Both the position numbers and the translations under genes were made by a program. DNA of 60,318 bases from Bacteroidales bacterium (lineage in GTDB: Bacteria; Bacteroidota; Bacteroidia; Bacteroidales; Tenuifilaceae). The stretch lies in assembly GCA_018056955.1 (NCBI GenBank), contig JAGPEQ010000011.1:1-60318 (forward strand), read 5' to 3'. The notes beneath the pieces are model-generated. The model searched no databases and was not told the DNA's origin. It saw nothing but the letters and a program-made list of their open reading frames with translations. Positions 7,069 through 16,376 of the stretch are shown here, piece after piece; position 1 is the first letter of the stretch; each line of letters begins with the position of its first letter.

Positions 7069-8709
7069 TTATCTTATCTTTAATACCAAATCGTTCAATT
7101 CAACCACATCGCCACTGGGCCCAACTGCCTTAACATCAGTTATGGCAATCTGGCTTCCAGAACGAATAGATGCTATAATACGCTTTTGTTCATCGGTAAA
7201 ACGAGAACTAGTTGATTCCTTTTCCTGCAGGAACCCGCCCACAGTAGCAGAGAGCTTGAAACTAACCACTTTGAATTTCAGGTCAAAGTCAAAGTCCTGA
7301 GGCATCTCAGCCACAACCCCAAGCGAGGCTTCAAGTTCGTTTTTGTTAACAACCTTGCCAGTTACGCCAAGAACCTTTGGCGTTGGGGGAGGAACTTTCT
7401 TTACTCTAAAGGTCTTTGTTCCCATTGAAACTTTTCGCTTGCCTTCAGTTTCAGCAAAAACTGTAATTTCAACAGTAGGTGCACCTGCTCCTGGTTGGGC
7501 TATGTAACTTCCCATTCCAACAGGCTTGATGCTACCACGGCTAATAGTTGCTGATACCTTATCGGGAGCAAAACCGGGAACGGAAATATCAATTGGGTTT
7601 TCAACTCCAAGGTACAACACGTTCATCTTGGTAGGAGCAATAACCACGTTTGGTGGCATTACTGTGTAGGAATGTTTAAATGGGCGACGTACAATTGACC
7701 CATCGGGTGCTTTCATCTCAATAAGTCCTTGCCAGTTTATTACACCGGTCGAAGAAGCCTTACGGGTTAGTACTGCCCTTCCGGTTTTATTTACAGGTAC
7801 GTCCTCGGTATTGCCAATTGGACGGTAATCGTAGCCATTGGTTGCGCTATTGAATACTGAATCGTAACGGCAAAGATAAACTTTCGGAACCTGAGTGGTA
7901 TCGGATGCTGCAAGGAATATCTCAGCACGGAACTCGCTGCCCTGGAAAATAATGTTAGAGTTAGGGATTACTGTGGCTGAAAGCTTATTAAATTTAAACT
8001 CTGCCGCACCAATGCTACCCATCAGATAGTTAATAATTTCAGCTTCAACGTTAAGAATATCAACCTGAACCTTTGTAAGCTGGGGTATTACAGCAATTAA
8101 AGGAATATGCTCAAATCGTGCGCTCTCCCAGGTGTTGTGTGTGCCATCTTCCTTTACTGGGGGATCGTCAGTATTAAGAATTTTCTTGATTGATTCAACA
8201 AGTTCCGGAGCCTTATCCTTGTCAATTATGCTAACTATATACTCCCTGAATTCTTCTAATTTTTGTTTTAAGACCTTTGCCTTGCCATTACCCTCAAACC
8301 CTATCAGGATGGTAGCAGCTTTGTCGAGGTCGCTTTTACCCTGAATGAGTTCAGCAATAATTTCACCATTCTGGATTGCTGGGGTTTCCTCACCCTCCGA
8401 TGCTTTTACCACCTCTATTTTAAGGTCCTGAACGTACTGTAGAATTTCAGTGGCTTTCTTTTGAATTTCGTCGGCTTTTTGTTTATAGGGCCCAACCTTT
8501 ACAGGATTTATGCTGTAAGCAGCAGCAAACTCATCGTAAAGTTTCTTGTTTTTAAGCCGGTAACTTTCTGTAGTTCTTGATAGGCCATTGTCAACTAAAA
8601 CAAAAGCTTCAAGAACCTCAGACGATACATTAAGCGCAAGCATAGCTGTCAGCACGAGGTACATCATGCCGATCATCTTTTGCCTGGGAGTCTCTTTTCC
8701 GTGTGCCAT
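7069..8709 (-). CDS. gldM: Type IX secretion motor protein GldM (PorM)
   Basis: A 546-residue inner membrane protein with one N-terminal transmembrane helix (about residues 13-32) and a large periplasmic part (domains D1-D4). The N-terminus MAHGKETPRQKMIGMMYLVL has Arg9 and Tyr17, matching the residues proposed to pair with the GldL membrane glutamate in the proton-driven motor. The C-terminal portion with KVLGVTGKVVNKNELEA and the GGFLQEKE segment fits the D4 domain contacting the GldKN ring. It is located between gldL (32 bp upstream) and gldN (9 bp downstream). Confidence 0.95.
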   Translation of the reverse strand: MAHGKETPRQKMIGMMYLVLTAMLALNVSSEVLEAFVLVDNGLSRTTESYRLKNKKLYDEFAAAYSINPVKVGPYKQKADEIQKKATEILQYVQDLKIEVVKASEGEETPAIQNGEIIAELIQGKSDLDKAATILIGFEGNGKAKVLKQKLEEFREYIVSIIDKDKAPELVESIKKILNTDDPPVKEDGTHNTWESARFEHIPLIAVIPQLTKVQVDILNVEAEIINYLMGSIGAAEFKFNKLSATVIPNSNIIFQGSEFRAEIFLAASDTTQVPKVYLCRYDSVFNSATNGYDYRPIGNTEDVPVNKTGRAVLTRKASSTGVINWQGLIEMKAPDGSIVRRPFKHSYTVMPPNVVIAPTKMNVLYLGVENPIDISVPGFAPDKVSATISRGSIKPVGMGSYIAQPGAGAPTVEITVFAETEGKRKVSMGTKTFRVKKVPPPTPKVLGVTGKVVNKNELEASLGVVAEMPQDFDFDLKFKVVSFKLSATVGGFLQEKESTSSRFTDEQKRIIASIRSGSQIAITDVKAVGPSGDVVELNDLVLKIR

Positions 8710-8741
8710 AAAGCTATCTTAAGCTGTAATATGCAAAACTG

Positions 8742-9983
8742 CTACTTTCCGTTTGATAGGGCATTGATTGCCGTAAGCATGTTGCCGTAAACATTATTGA
8801 GAGCAGCCACATTGCTATTCAACTTCTCAACTGCCAACCTGAACTTCTCGGTTTCTTCAATAGTGAAGTTAAGTTTCTTAACCATTCCATCAACCCCCTG
8901 GTAAACCTTTTCGGCTTCCTTAAGCCTTTGGCTGGTTTCCTGCAGATGAAGTTCATGTGCTGCATTCAGTGCAGCCATATTCTTGTTCAACCGCTCAAGC
9001 TGTTCCTTATAGCTTGTACTTCCGTTGGTAATAACATTTCCGTTAAGCTGCATAGCTTCAGCTAACTGCTGGTAGGTTGTAGCAACCTGCGACGCTGTTT
9101 GCTTGTAGGTGTTTGCAAGTCCATCGGCTGAGACTTTTAGATTATCGGCAACCGATTCGGCAGAACCAACTATTCGTTCGCTTACCTTTTGTCCAGCATT
9201 GGTAAGTTCGGCCTCCAGGTTCTTAACTGATTGGTTAACACCATCCATGAAGTTTTTGCCACTTTCGGACATTACACCTGCAGCCTGCTGTATGTTTTGG
9301 TTTAAAACATTTATTGACTCATTGAGTGCTTGTCCGCTCTGAGAGTAATTTTGGGTAAAAGTACCAACACTCTCCGATGCTTTTGTCAATTTCTCGTTGA
9401 ACTCCTTTACAACTGTTGCTGAATTGGTAATGTCGGCAATTTTGCTCGATGCATCACCCAGCTTGTTAAGCCCAGCGCTGACCTTATCGAAAAGGGCAGG
9501 ACTAATCTCTGCGTTTTCAAGCATCTTGTTGAACTTCTCGGTAAAGATCAGGGCACCGGGAACTCCTACAGCAGCAGGTTGTGAAGCCGGTGCTGCGGAA
9601 GCAGGAGCGGCTGCAGCAACTCCAGCAGACCCTGCGGGCAAGGATGCCAGCACAGAAGTAATAATTTGTTGAACATCCTCAGCAGAAAGACCTTGGTTCC
9701 TGGAGCGGCGGTATCCTGAAATTTCCTCTTCATCGGACATTCCGGTTAATTCAGGATATACTAGAGTCCAGTCTACCTCTTCGTGAATTGGCTCAAAAGC
9801 GGAGAAGAAGAATATTATTGATTCCGTACCCATACCTAGGAAAAGCATGGTACCAGCACCTTTCAGGTGAAGAATTTTGAAAAGTGCACCAAGAATTACC
9901 ACTGAAGCACCCCATCCGTAAAGGTACTTCATGAAGGTTTTCCATTTCTTGGATGTTACAATTTCTTCTATGCTGATCTTCAT
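8742..9983 (-). CDS. gldL: Type IX secretion motor protein GldL (PorL), C-terminally extended
   Basis: A 413-residue protein. Two transmembrane helices at about 21-38 and 44-62 carry the conserved membrane glutamate (Glu54 in GTESIIFFF), the presumed proton-path residue of the GldLM motor, followed by the FEPIHEEVDWTLVYPEL signature. After residue 80 the protein has an Ala/Pro-rich hinge (about 117-143) and then a long helical, Gln/Asn/Ser-rich coiled-coil-like region to the end with an almost methyl-accepting-protein-like heptad pattern. Flavobacterial GldL is about half this length, so the cytoplasmic extension is notable. It lies 36 bp downstream of gldK. Confidence 0.93.
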   Translation of the reverse strand: MKISIEEIVTSKKWKTFMKYLYGWGASVVILGALFKILHLKGAGTMLFLGMGTESIIFFFSAFEPIHEEVDWTLVYPELTGMSDEEEISGYRRSRNQGLSAEDVQQIITSVLASLPAGSAGVAAAAPASAAPASQPAAVGVPGALIFTEKFNKMLENAEISPALFDKVSAGLNKLGDASSKIADITNSATVVKEFNEKLTKASESVGTFTQNYSQSGQALNESINVLNQNIQQAAGVMSESGKNFMDGVNQSVKNLEAELTNAGQKVSERIVGSAESVADNLKVSADGLANTYKQTASQVATTYQQLAEAMQLNGNVITNGSTSYKEQLERLNKNMAALNAAHELHLQETSQRLKEAEKVYQGVDGMVKKLNFTIEETEKFRLAVEKLNSNVAALNNVYGNMLTAINALSNGK

Positions 9984-10019
9984 AACTGTAATGTTTTCAA
10001 TTAGTAAAATTCATCACTT

Positions 10020-11348
10020 CTACTTAGCTCCGAGGTATGAACGAACGCAACGGAAACCAATATAAGACTTGGCTGAGTCCTGATACTCGTAGGTACGTGA
10101 ACCAACCTGAAGGAAGAAGCTAATATCTTTCCACGAACCGCCACGAACCACCTTACGCTTTAGCGCTGGTAAGTCGGATGGTTTTGAATTGTACTTATAA
10201 TCGGGATTCATATCGTGCATAAAAGAGTATGCACTTTCATCGTAGGCGTTGGCTGTCCACTCAGCTACGTTTCCAGCCATATCGTATAGTCCATAATCAT
10301 TTGGTTCATAAGTGCCAACGGGGATTGGTATTAAACCACCGTCGTCAACATAGTTACCACGGAGAGGTTTGAAGTTGGCCAGGAAGCATCCCTCCATGTT
10401 ACGGGTGTAAGGGCCGCCCCAAGGATACATGCTGTGGTTCAAATAACCACGGGCAGCATACTCCCACTCAGCTTCGGTAGGTAAGCGGTAATCTTGAATG
10501 GTAATACCTTCAGGGGCAAGAAACTTATTGAGTGTTTGGGTTCTCCAAATACAGAAGGCTGTTGCCTGTTTCCATGTAACGCCAACAACAGGGTAATTGT
10601 CGAATGCAGGATGCCAGAAGTAACTATTGGTGTAAGGTTCATTGAACGCATAGGTAAAATCGGCTACCCAACAAAGAGTATCGGGGTAAACGTTTACCTT
10701 ATCGCGCATGATAAAGCTCTGGCGGTTATCAACCTTAACCTTCTCTCCTAGGCTGTTTATAACCTCGCCCTGGTCGTAACTGAGGGTTTCGTAGTTATAG
10801 CGGTTGCGTTTTTGAGCTGCTTGCTTAATATCAATCCAGTAATACTCAAAGAATAGTTTACGGGTATCAACCTCTTTCCGTCCAAAGAATTCATCCTCCT
10901 TGGAATAGTATAGGGCATTGAGGGCTTCGCGTTGCTCCTCATCTTCCATATCAATTGGAACTTCCCAGTTGAGAACGGGAGGATCCAGAGGGTTACCGAA
11001 CTGGTCCTCTGTGATTAGGAACTCATCGTTTATTTCACCAAGTAGGCGACGTGCAATGGAGTCGCGAACATAGTAAACAAACTGCCGGTACTGGTTATTA
11101 GTAATTTCAGTTTGATCCATCCAGAAAGCATCAACCGAAACCGTTTTAGTGGGAGCATTAATTGCCCAGGCAACATCCTGATCATTGCTACCCAGAGTAA
11201 ATGAACCCATGGGAATGAACACCATTCCCAGCGGTGTTGGCTCGCTGAAACTTCTACGTCCTGGAACACCCGTTAACTCGCCAGTATTACCAGGTCCACA
11301 ACCATAAAGTAGGGACGCCAAAATACCTATGGAGAGAAATTTTTTCAT
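10020..11348 (-). CDS. gldK: Type IX secretion lipoprotein GldK (PorK), FGE-sulfatase fold
   Basis: I place the start at ATG 11348, giving 442 residues, because MKKFLSIGILASLLYGC then forms a clean lipoprotein signal with Cys17; an in-frame ATG seven codons upstream (11369) would put charged residues ahead of it. The rest is a formylglycine-generating-enzyme/SUMF1-like domain: GMVFIPMGSFTLGSN, VDAFWMDQTEITNNQYRQF, YRLPTEAEWEYAARG, GNVAEWTANAY, VVRGGSWKD and IGFRC. In GldK the fold is structural, forming the outer-membrane-linked ring with GldN, not an active sulfatase activator. Second gene of the T9SS operon. Confidence 0.94.
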   Translation of the reverse strand: MKKFLSIGILASLLYGCGPGNTGELTGVPGRRSFSEPTPLGMVFIPMGSFTLGSNDQDVAWAINAPTKTVSVDAFWMDQTEITNNQYRQFVYYVRDSIARRLLGEINDEFLITEDQFGNPLDPPVLNWEVPIDMEDEEQREALNALYYSKEDEFFGRKEVDTRKLFFEYYWIDIKQAAQKRNRYNYETLSYDQGEVINSLGEKVKVDNRQSFIMRDKVNVYPDTLCWVADFTYAFNEPYTNSYFWHPAFDNYPVVGVTWKQATAFCIWRTQTLNKFLAPEGITIQDYRLPTEAEWEYAARGYLNHSMYPWGGPYTRNMEGCFLANFKPLRGNYVDDGGLIPIPVGTYEPNDYGLYDMAGNVAEWTANAYDESAYSFMHDMNPDYKYNSKPSDLPALKRKVVRGGSWKDISFFLQVGSRTYEYQDSAKSYIGFRCVRSYLGAK

Positions 11349-11405
11349 AAGGCATCGTTTATTAAGCAAATAACGTAATTTTTTTCGTTCAATTGTAAAA
11401 ATATG

Positions 11406-12353
11406 TTACAAAAATCTCAAACTTTTATACTGTTGGGGTGGCTTTTCCTTATTTAGCTGGAAGTTATACCCCATGTAAAACTCGTGAGAACCGTTGTTGT
11501 ACTTACTAATTTTACTGGTACTAAATTCATAAGCATACCCAAACTTAATACCATTAAAAAGTTCAAAACCAACCAAGCCAGTAATCGCCTCGCCCACACG
11601 GTAAGAAACGCCACCCCATACCTTTTTATTGTACCGAACAATTGTATTTAGCGATAATTTACTTGATTTTAAATCGCTGTGAACAATTACTGAAGGCTCA
11701 AACTGCCATGTGGGGTTTGGAAAATTAACAATATATCCACCAGTTAGGTAGTACTGACGGGTATACCGTGCAGGTAATGCTGCCTTATTAGTTTTGGTTT
11801 CGTTCAGGTGTAGCGCTGAGAACCCAAAAAACATGTATTCCGTACTGTAGTATAACCCTGCGCTAAGGTCAAAGTTGATTGAACTTTCCTTTTGATCAGG
11901 AATTGCCTCATCGCCACCACCAACGGGGTAATTCCATTTTGGGTCGAGCTTATTATTTACAAACCCAGCACCAACCCCAAATCCTAAATCTCCATTAATC
12001 AATTTAAATTTAAAACGGGCAGCATAGGCAATGTTAATGCCAAGGTCATTATTAAATCCATAGCTATCGTTCAGGATACTCAACCCAACTCCGCTCTTGA
12101 ATCCAAAGGGCGATATTGGAGCATTTATGCCTAACGTATTGCTTAAGGGTGCACCATCGCCAAAACCTGCCCACTGGATGCGGCTGATGGCCCCAACCCC
12201 TATCATGTTGTTCTGACTTCCAGCGTATCCTGGATTTATAGTTAACGGGTTAAAGAGTATTTGATTGAACTGAGGGTCTTGCTGTCCGAAAGCATGGGAC
12301 GACAGCAAAACGCTTAGTGTAGTGGCAAATACAAGGTTTCCAAATACTCTCAT
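11406..12353 (-). CDS. porP: PorP/SprF family T9SS outer membrane protein
   Basis: A 315-residue beta-barrel protein with signal peptide (cleavage near SHAFG-Q) and the family hallmark LFNPLTINPGYAGS near residues 33-48, then alternating strands ending in an aromatic-rich C-terminus. PorP/SprF proteins are outer membrane partners of the T9SS that can anchor secreted adhesins or the PorE-type periplasmic link. It is first in the porP-gldKLMN operon, the usual Bacteroidota order, behind a candidate promoter at 12424-12451. Confidence 0.92.
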   Translation of the reverse strand: MRVFGNLVFATTLSVLLSSHAFGQQDPQFNQILFNPLTINPGYAGSQNNMIGVGAISRIQWAGFGDGAPLSNTLGINAPISPFGFKSGVGLSILNDSYGFNNDLGINIAYAARFKFKLINGDLGFGVGAGFVNNKLDPKWNYPVGGGDEAIPDQKESSINFDLSAGLYYSTEYMFFGFSALHLNETKTNKAALPARYTRQYYLTGGYIVNFPNPTWQFEPSVIVHSDLKSSKLSLNTIVRYNKKVWGGVSYRVGEAITGLVGFELFNGIKFGYAYEFSTSKISKYNNGSHEFYMGYNFQLNKEKPPQQYKSLRFL

Positions 12354-12423
12354 TGGTAGCTTTTAAAAATTAGTTTGCCTATATGAACCGAAAAGTAAAG
12401 TAAGTAAAAATTTTAAATTCATA

Positions 12424-12451
12424 CAAATTTATTAACAAAATATGTTAACAA
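12424..12451 (-). promoter_or_regulatory. Candidate promoter of the T9SS operon
   Basis: Read on the minus strand: TTG (complement of 12449-12451, within TTTTG), 17-bp spacer, and an exact -7 TAAATTTG (complement of 12424-12431). It lies about 70 bp upstream of porP in the AT-rich spacer separating the T9SS genes from the pseudo-arginase gene. Confidence 0.45.
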
Positions 12452-12578
12452 AAGTAACAGTAATGCTTTATACCTGCTTTTGCCTGTAGGGGTTACCTTT
12501 TAAGCAGATTTTTTTTTGAACGTTCCAAAATATTGGATTTAGTGTTGAAAAATGTTAACCAATGAGTTCCTGGTTAAA

Positions 12579-13736
12579 TTAGATTTTTTGAGCTTTTTGA
12601 TACCAACGCAACCAACGTTGAGGGATCTCGCCATTACTTGCCTGTGAATAATCCGATGCATTGCACCGTACTAATAATTTTCCTCGCAAAAGTTTCTTTT
12701 TACTATTTACAGGTAACTCAAACCACCAATTCCCGGAAAGTTCACTTCTAAAAAAGATCATTTCAACATTTTGAACCTCGGTACTTACTACATACTTTTT
12801 ATTATGGGGTAAGTTTTTAATGGGATTTTCAACCCTGCGATGGGAAACACCCTCAATATAGTGCCAAAGTACCTGTGCGGCAAGCATAATGGTTTGTTCG
12901 GGTGCATTAGTTTTTAATCCGCAAATTCCAAGAAATTTACTGCTCTGTCCAATGCCGGCATAACGGGAAAGCATACAAATCTCCTCAGCATAGAGTCCAT
13001 TGGGATTATCAAATGCTTTTCCAGGGGCATCGGAAGCGCGAATGGCTGCCATATCAATGCTAACCAGATTTGCATCGGACAGTGTGGGTTCTGCCTCACG
13101 GATATTTCCGCGCAGGTTACCTAACCTGATATAATCATGCTTGCGGCGCAAAACCTTTTGTAGGGTATGCTGTGGAGTAAAGTATCCCTGAATGCCAATA
13201 AAACTTAAATCGAGCAATTTCTCGTAGGGCTCATCAATTAAAGTGTTAACAAAGTTATCCTGATGAAAATCGTTGTTGTTTCCATCCCAATCAATTTTAC
13301 TATCAATAATGGCCATTCGGATGAAGCTCTGGATTTGCTTCCAACCAGCATAAACCTTTGATAGGAATTCCTGTGAGCCACCTAAAAGAATGAGATGCGC
13401 CTTTGATTCGGCAATAATTGCCGAAATTGACTCCACAACTTGATACTGCTGGGCTAACGTAAGAGTTGCAGAAATATTACCAGCATCAAACACTTTCCCC
13501 TTTGAGTAATGAATGGAGCTAAGCCCCCAAAGCATTTGACGAATATCGTTGGATACTGACTCTGAATCCAACGACTCTATCCCTACAATAAATATATCGC
13601 CAGGGCGGATTGGGGAATCGGGGTGGTCATGTAGGTTTATCACCTGGTTGCCAAAACAATACTTTTTTTCAGCAAAAGGGTAAAATCCCGTTACATCGGA
13701 AGGAACTAGGTATGCTGTAAGCTCATTTGCTAGCAT
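12579..13736 (-). CDS. Arginase/formimidoylglutamase-fold protein with degenerate metal site
   Basis: A 385-residue protein with the ureohydrolase layout but broken metal motifs. The GGxH loop is GGSQ (119-122, His lost), the DxHxD motif is DSKID (145-149, central His replaced by Lys) and the SxDxDxxDP motif is SIDMAAI (226-232, second Asp replaced by Ala). About half of the six Mn ligands remain, so hydrolase activity is unlikely and a structural or regulatory role is plausible. It lies 8 bp downstream of topA and immediately upstream of the T9SS operon; my recollection is that formimidoylglutamase-annotated genes often precede gldK in Bacteroidota, which would tie it to T9SS, but that should be checked. 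Soluble, no signal peptide. Confidence 0.75.
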   Translation of the reverse strand: MLANELTAYLVPSDVTGFYPFAEKKYCFGNQVINLHDHPDSPIRPGDIFIVGIESLDSESVSNDIRQMLWGLSSIHYSKGKVFDAGNISATLTLAQQYQVVESISAIIAESKAHLILLGGSQEFLSKVYAGWKQIQSFIRMAIIDSKIDWDGNNNDFHQDNFVNTLIDEPYEKLLDLSFIGIQGYFTPQHTLQKVLRRKHDYIRLGNLRGNIREAEPTLSDANLVSIDMAAIRASDAPGKAFDNPNGLYAEEICMLSRYAGIGQSSKFLGICGLKTNAPEQTIMLAAQVLWHYIEGVSHRRVENPIKNLPHNKKYVVSTEVQNVEMIFFRSELSGNWWFELPVNSKKKLLRGKLLVRCNASDYSQASNGEIPQRWLRWYQKAQKI

Positions 13737-13744
13737 ATGGTACT

Positions 13745-16072
13745 CTATTTCTTTTTAGTGGTTTTTGTAGTTTTCTTGCCCGTAGTTTCCTTCTTTTCAG
13801 ATTCTTCAATTATTTTGAGGCAGTCGTGGTAGGTTAACTCCGATGCGTTAGTCCCTTTGGGAATTTTATAGTTACTTTTTGCCTTTGAGATGTATGGCCC
13901 CCAACGACCATTAAGAACCATAAGTTCGGGGTCCTCAGAAAAAGTCTTGATTACCCTTTGTTTTTCTTTCAACCTACCCTCTTCAATAATTTCAATGGCT
14001 CTACTTAAATCGATAGCTAAAGGGTTATCATCCTTTTTGAGGGAGTAAAATTTCCCCTCGTGTCGAACGTATGGGCCAAACCGGCCAACTGCAACTACCA
14101 CCTCTTTACCCTCAAAGCTACCAAGTGTACGCGGGAGTTTAAATAAGGACAAAGCCTCCTCAAGGGTTATTGTTGAAACCAATTGCCCCTTTAGCAAGCT
14201 TGCATACTGAGGTTTTTCCTTACTGTTGGGGTCGTTGTCGCCAAGCTGAACAACAGGGCCATACCGGCCAATCCGAACGCTAACAGTTTTTCCAGTTGCC
14301 GGGTCGGTTCCTAAAACCCTCTCCCCTTTGGTGTAATCCGACTCCTTTTCGGTTTTCTTAACGGTATCGTGGAACGGCTTATAGAACTCATCTATCATTT
14401 TGGTCCATTCCATCTTCCCCATCGCAATCTCATCGAACTTCTCCTCAACCTGGGCAGTGAAGTTATAGTTAACAATATTGGGAAAGTACTCCACCAGAAA
14501 ATCGTTAACCACAATTCCAATATCGCTGGGAAAAAGCTTTGCCTTTTCAGCTCCCGTAACCTCAACCTTTTGGGTTTGGGTAATTTTACCCTGTTTAAGG
14601 GTAATGCTTTGGTATGGACGTTCAATCCCTGGCCTATCCTCCTTAATCACGTAACCTCTGGCAATTATAGTTGAAATGGTAGGAGCATAGGTTGAAGGAC
14701 GCCCAATTCCAAGCTCTTCAAGTTTCTTTACCAAACTAGCCTCAGTATACCTAGCAGGACGTTGTGTGAATCGTTCCAGGGCGTTAATCTGCTTAGGTTG
14801 TAGGGCTTGGCCAACCTTTACAAGGGGTAAAAGATCCCTGCTTGCCTCCTCGCTATCATCGTCCGATGATTCGCTGTAAGCTTTAAGGAAACCATCGAAA
14901 ATGATAACCTCGCCAGAGGCAACAAATTGGTACTTTGACCCGGAAACTTCAATGGTTATGGTGGTGCGCTCAAGTTGAGCATCGCTCATTTGCGAGGCAA
15001 GTGTTCGTTTCCTGATCAAATCGTACAGCTTTTGCTCTGCAGTAGTTCCAGGTACCTTTTCCTTATCGATATATGTGGGTCGGATTGCCTCATGAGCTTC
15101 CTGTGCTCCCTTGGTTCTGGTTTTGTACTGGCGGGTATGAGAGTATTTTTCGCCGAACTCTTTAAGTACAACCTCGCGGGAGGTGGCTAAGGCCAGGTCG
15201 GAAAGGTTTACTGAGTCGGTACGCATGTAGGTAATGTAACCGGCCTCATAGAGTTTCTGGGCAAGGGTCATGGTTTGGGAAACCGAAAAGCCGTATTTGC
15301 GGCTTGCTTCCTGCTGAAGCGTGGATGTGGTAAATGGAGGAGGAGGCGATTTCTTGGCAGGTTTTTTAACTACATCGAGTACTTTAAAAGTTGCATCCTT
15401 ACAATGCTCCAGGAATTTTCTTGCCTCATCAATGGTGTTTAACTTATCCGATAGCTCTGCCTTAAAGGGAGTTTGGGCATCGAAATCGGCAATAACTTTA
15501 TAGAATGAAGTGCTCTTAAAATTGATGATTTCCCTCTCACGCTCCACAATGAGCCTAAGTGCAACCGATTGTACGCGGCCTGCCGAGAGTGCAGGTTTCA
15601 CCTTTTTCCAAAGTATAGGCGATATCTCAAACCCAACCAGTCTATCCAAAACCCTACGCGCTTGCTGGGAGTTGACAAGGTTCTCGTCAATGGAACGGGG
15701 GTTTTGAATGGCCTGCTGAATGGCGTTCTTGGTGATTTCATGAAAAACTATGCGTTTAGTTTTTTTAGGATCGAGCTTAAGCACCTCGGCCAGATGCCAG
15801 GCAATGGCTTCCCCTTCACGGTCTTCATCGGAGGCTAGCCATACCGTTTGGGCCTGTTCTGCAGCCTTTTTCAGCTCATCAACCACCTTTTTCTTATCGT
15901 CGCTAACAATGTACTGTGGCTTATAGTTCTTTTTTAAATCAACACCAAGCTTGTTTTTTGACAGGTCGCGTATATGGCCAAAACTCGACTTTACTACAAA
16001 ATCTTTCCCCAAAAACTTTTCTATAGTTTTAGCTTTGGCGGGCGACTCTACTATAACCAGGTTAGGTATCAT
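13745..16072 (-). CDS. topA: DNA topoisomerase I
   Basis: A 775-residue type IA topoisomerase that relaxes negative supercoils. TOPRIM domain at 1-130 (VIVESPAKAKTIEKFLG, SDEDREGEAIAWHL with the Mg-binding acidic triad), then SAGRVQSVALRLIVERE and the catalytic Tyr282 in GYITYMRTDS. Instead of C4 zinc fingers, the C-terminus has GRYGPVVQLG, GRFGPYVRHEG and GRWGPYISKA repeats (the zinc-less topoisomerase C-terminal repeat), then a lysine/threonine-rich tail. It is the promoter-proximal gene of a unit with the pseudo-arginase. Confidence 0.95.
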   Translation of the reverse strand: MIPNLVIVESPAKAKTIEKFLGKDFVVKSSFGHIRDLSKNKLGVDLKKNYKPQYIVSDDKKKVVDELKKAAEQAQTVWLASDEDREGEAIAWHLAEVLKLDPKKTKRIVFHEITKNAIQQAIQNPRSIDENLVNSQQARRVLDRLVGFEISPILWKKVKPALSAGRVQSVALRLIVEREREIINFKSTSFYKVIADFDAQTPFKAELSDKLNTIDEARKFLEHCKDATFKVLDVVKKPAKKSPPPPFTTSTLQQEASRKYGFSVSQTMTLAQKLYEAGYITYMRTDSVNLSDLALATSREVVLKEFGEKYSHTRQYKTRTKGAQEAHEAIRPTYIDKEKVPGTTAEQKLYDLIRKRTLASQMSDAQLERTTITIEVSGSKYQFVASGEVIIFDGFLKAYSESSDDDSEEASRDLLPLVKVGQALQPKQINALERFTQRPARYTEASLVKKLEELGIGRPSTYAPTISTIIARGYVIKEDRPGIERPYQSITLKQGKITQTQKVEVTGAEKAKLFPSDIGIVVNDFLVEYFPNIVNYNFTAQVEEKFDEIAMGKMEWTKMIDEFYKPFHDTVKKTEKESDYTKGERVLGTDPATGKTVSVRIGRYGPVVQLGDNDPNSKEKPQYASLLKGQLVSTITLEEALSLFKLPRTLGSFEGKEVVVAVGRFGPYVRHEGKFYSLKKDDNPLAIDLSRAIEIIEEGRLKEKQRVIKTFSEDPELMVLNGRWGPYISKAKSNYKIPKGTNASELTYHDCLKIIEESEKKETTGKKTTKTTKKK

Positions 16073-16376
16073 ACCTTATATATATTACGTTAGGTTGGCA
16101 CAAAGTAAAGAAATTGATACGGTTTGAACAAAATTATGTTAGTGAATTGAACTTTAAATTTTTCATTAACTGTTGGTTTACTAATTGAATTTATGGTGTT
16201 TACATTATCTCCATAAAAAAGTTGTACAATTTTGCATTCATATTTTACTAACTTTACGCCGAATTGCTATATGTTTGACTGACACAAACCGAAACCCATA
16301 AAGTTCCCGATTATATTGAACTAAAGGTTAATCGCCTAAAAACTTTATCATTATTAACTCAAAATATTTTGTAAGG
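16073..16376. other. Divergent spacer topA / PBP1A
   Basis: A 304-bp AT-rich spacer. It holds partial -7-like sites, for example CAATTTTG near 16230 and TAACTTTA near 16250, each one base off TAnnTTTG, in the orientation of the PBP1A gene. No hairpin, repeat or additional ORF with convincing coding character is visible. Confidence 0.4.

Noticed and set aside
14369-14674. Plus-strand 101-codon ORF inside topA and similar antisense ORFs over glmS, ileS, cap genes
   Set aside because: They are antisense shadows of strongly supported genes and show no family features.
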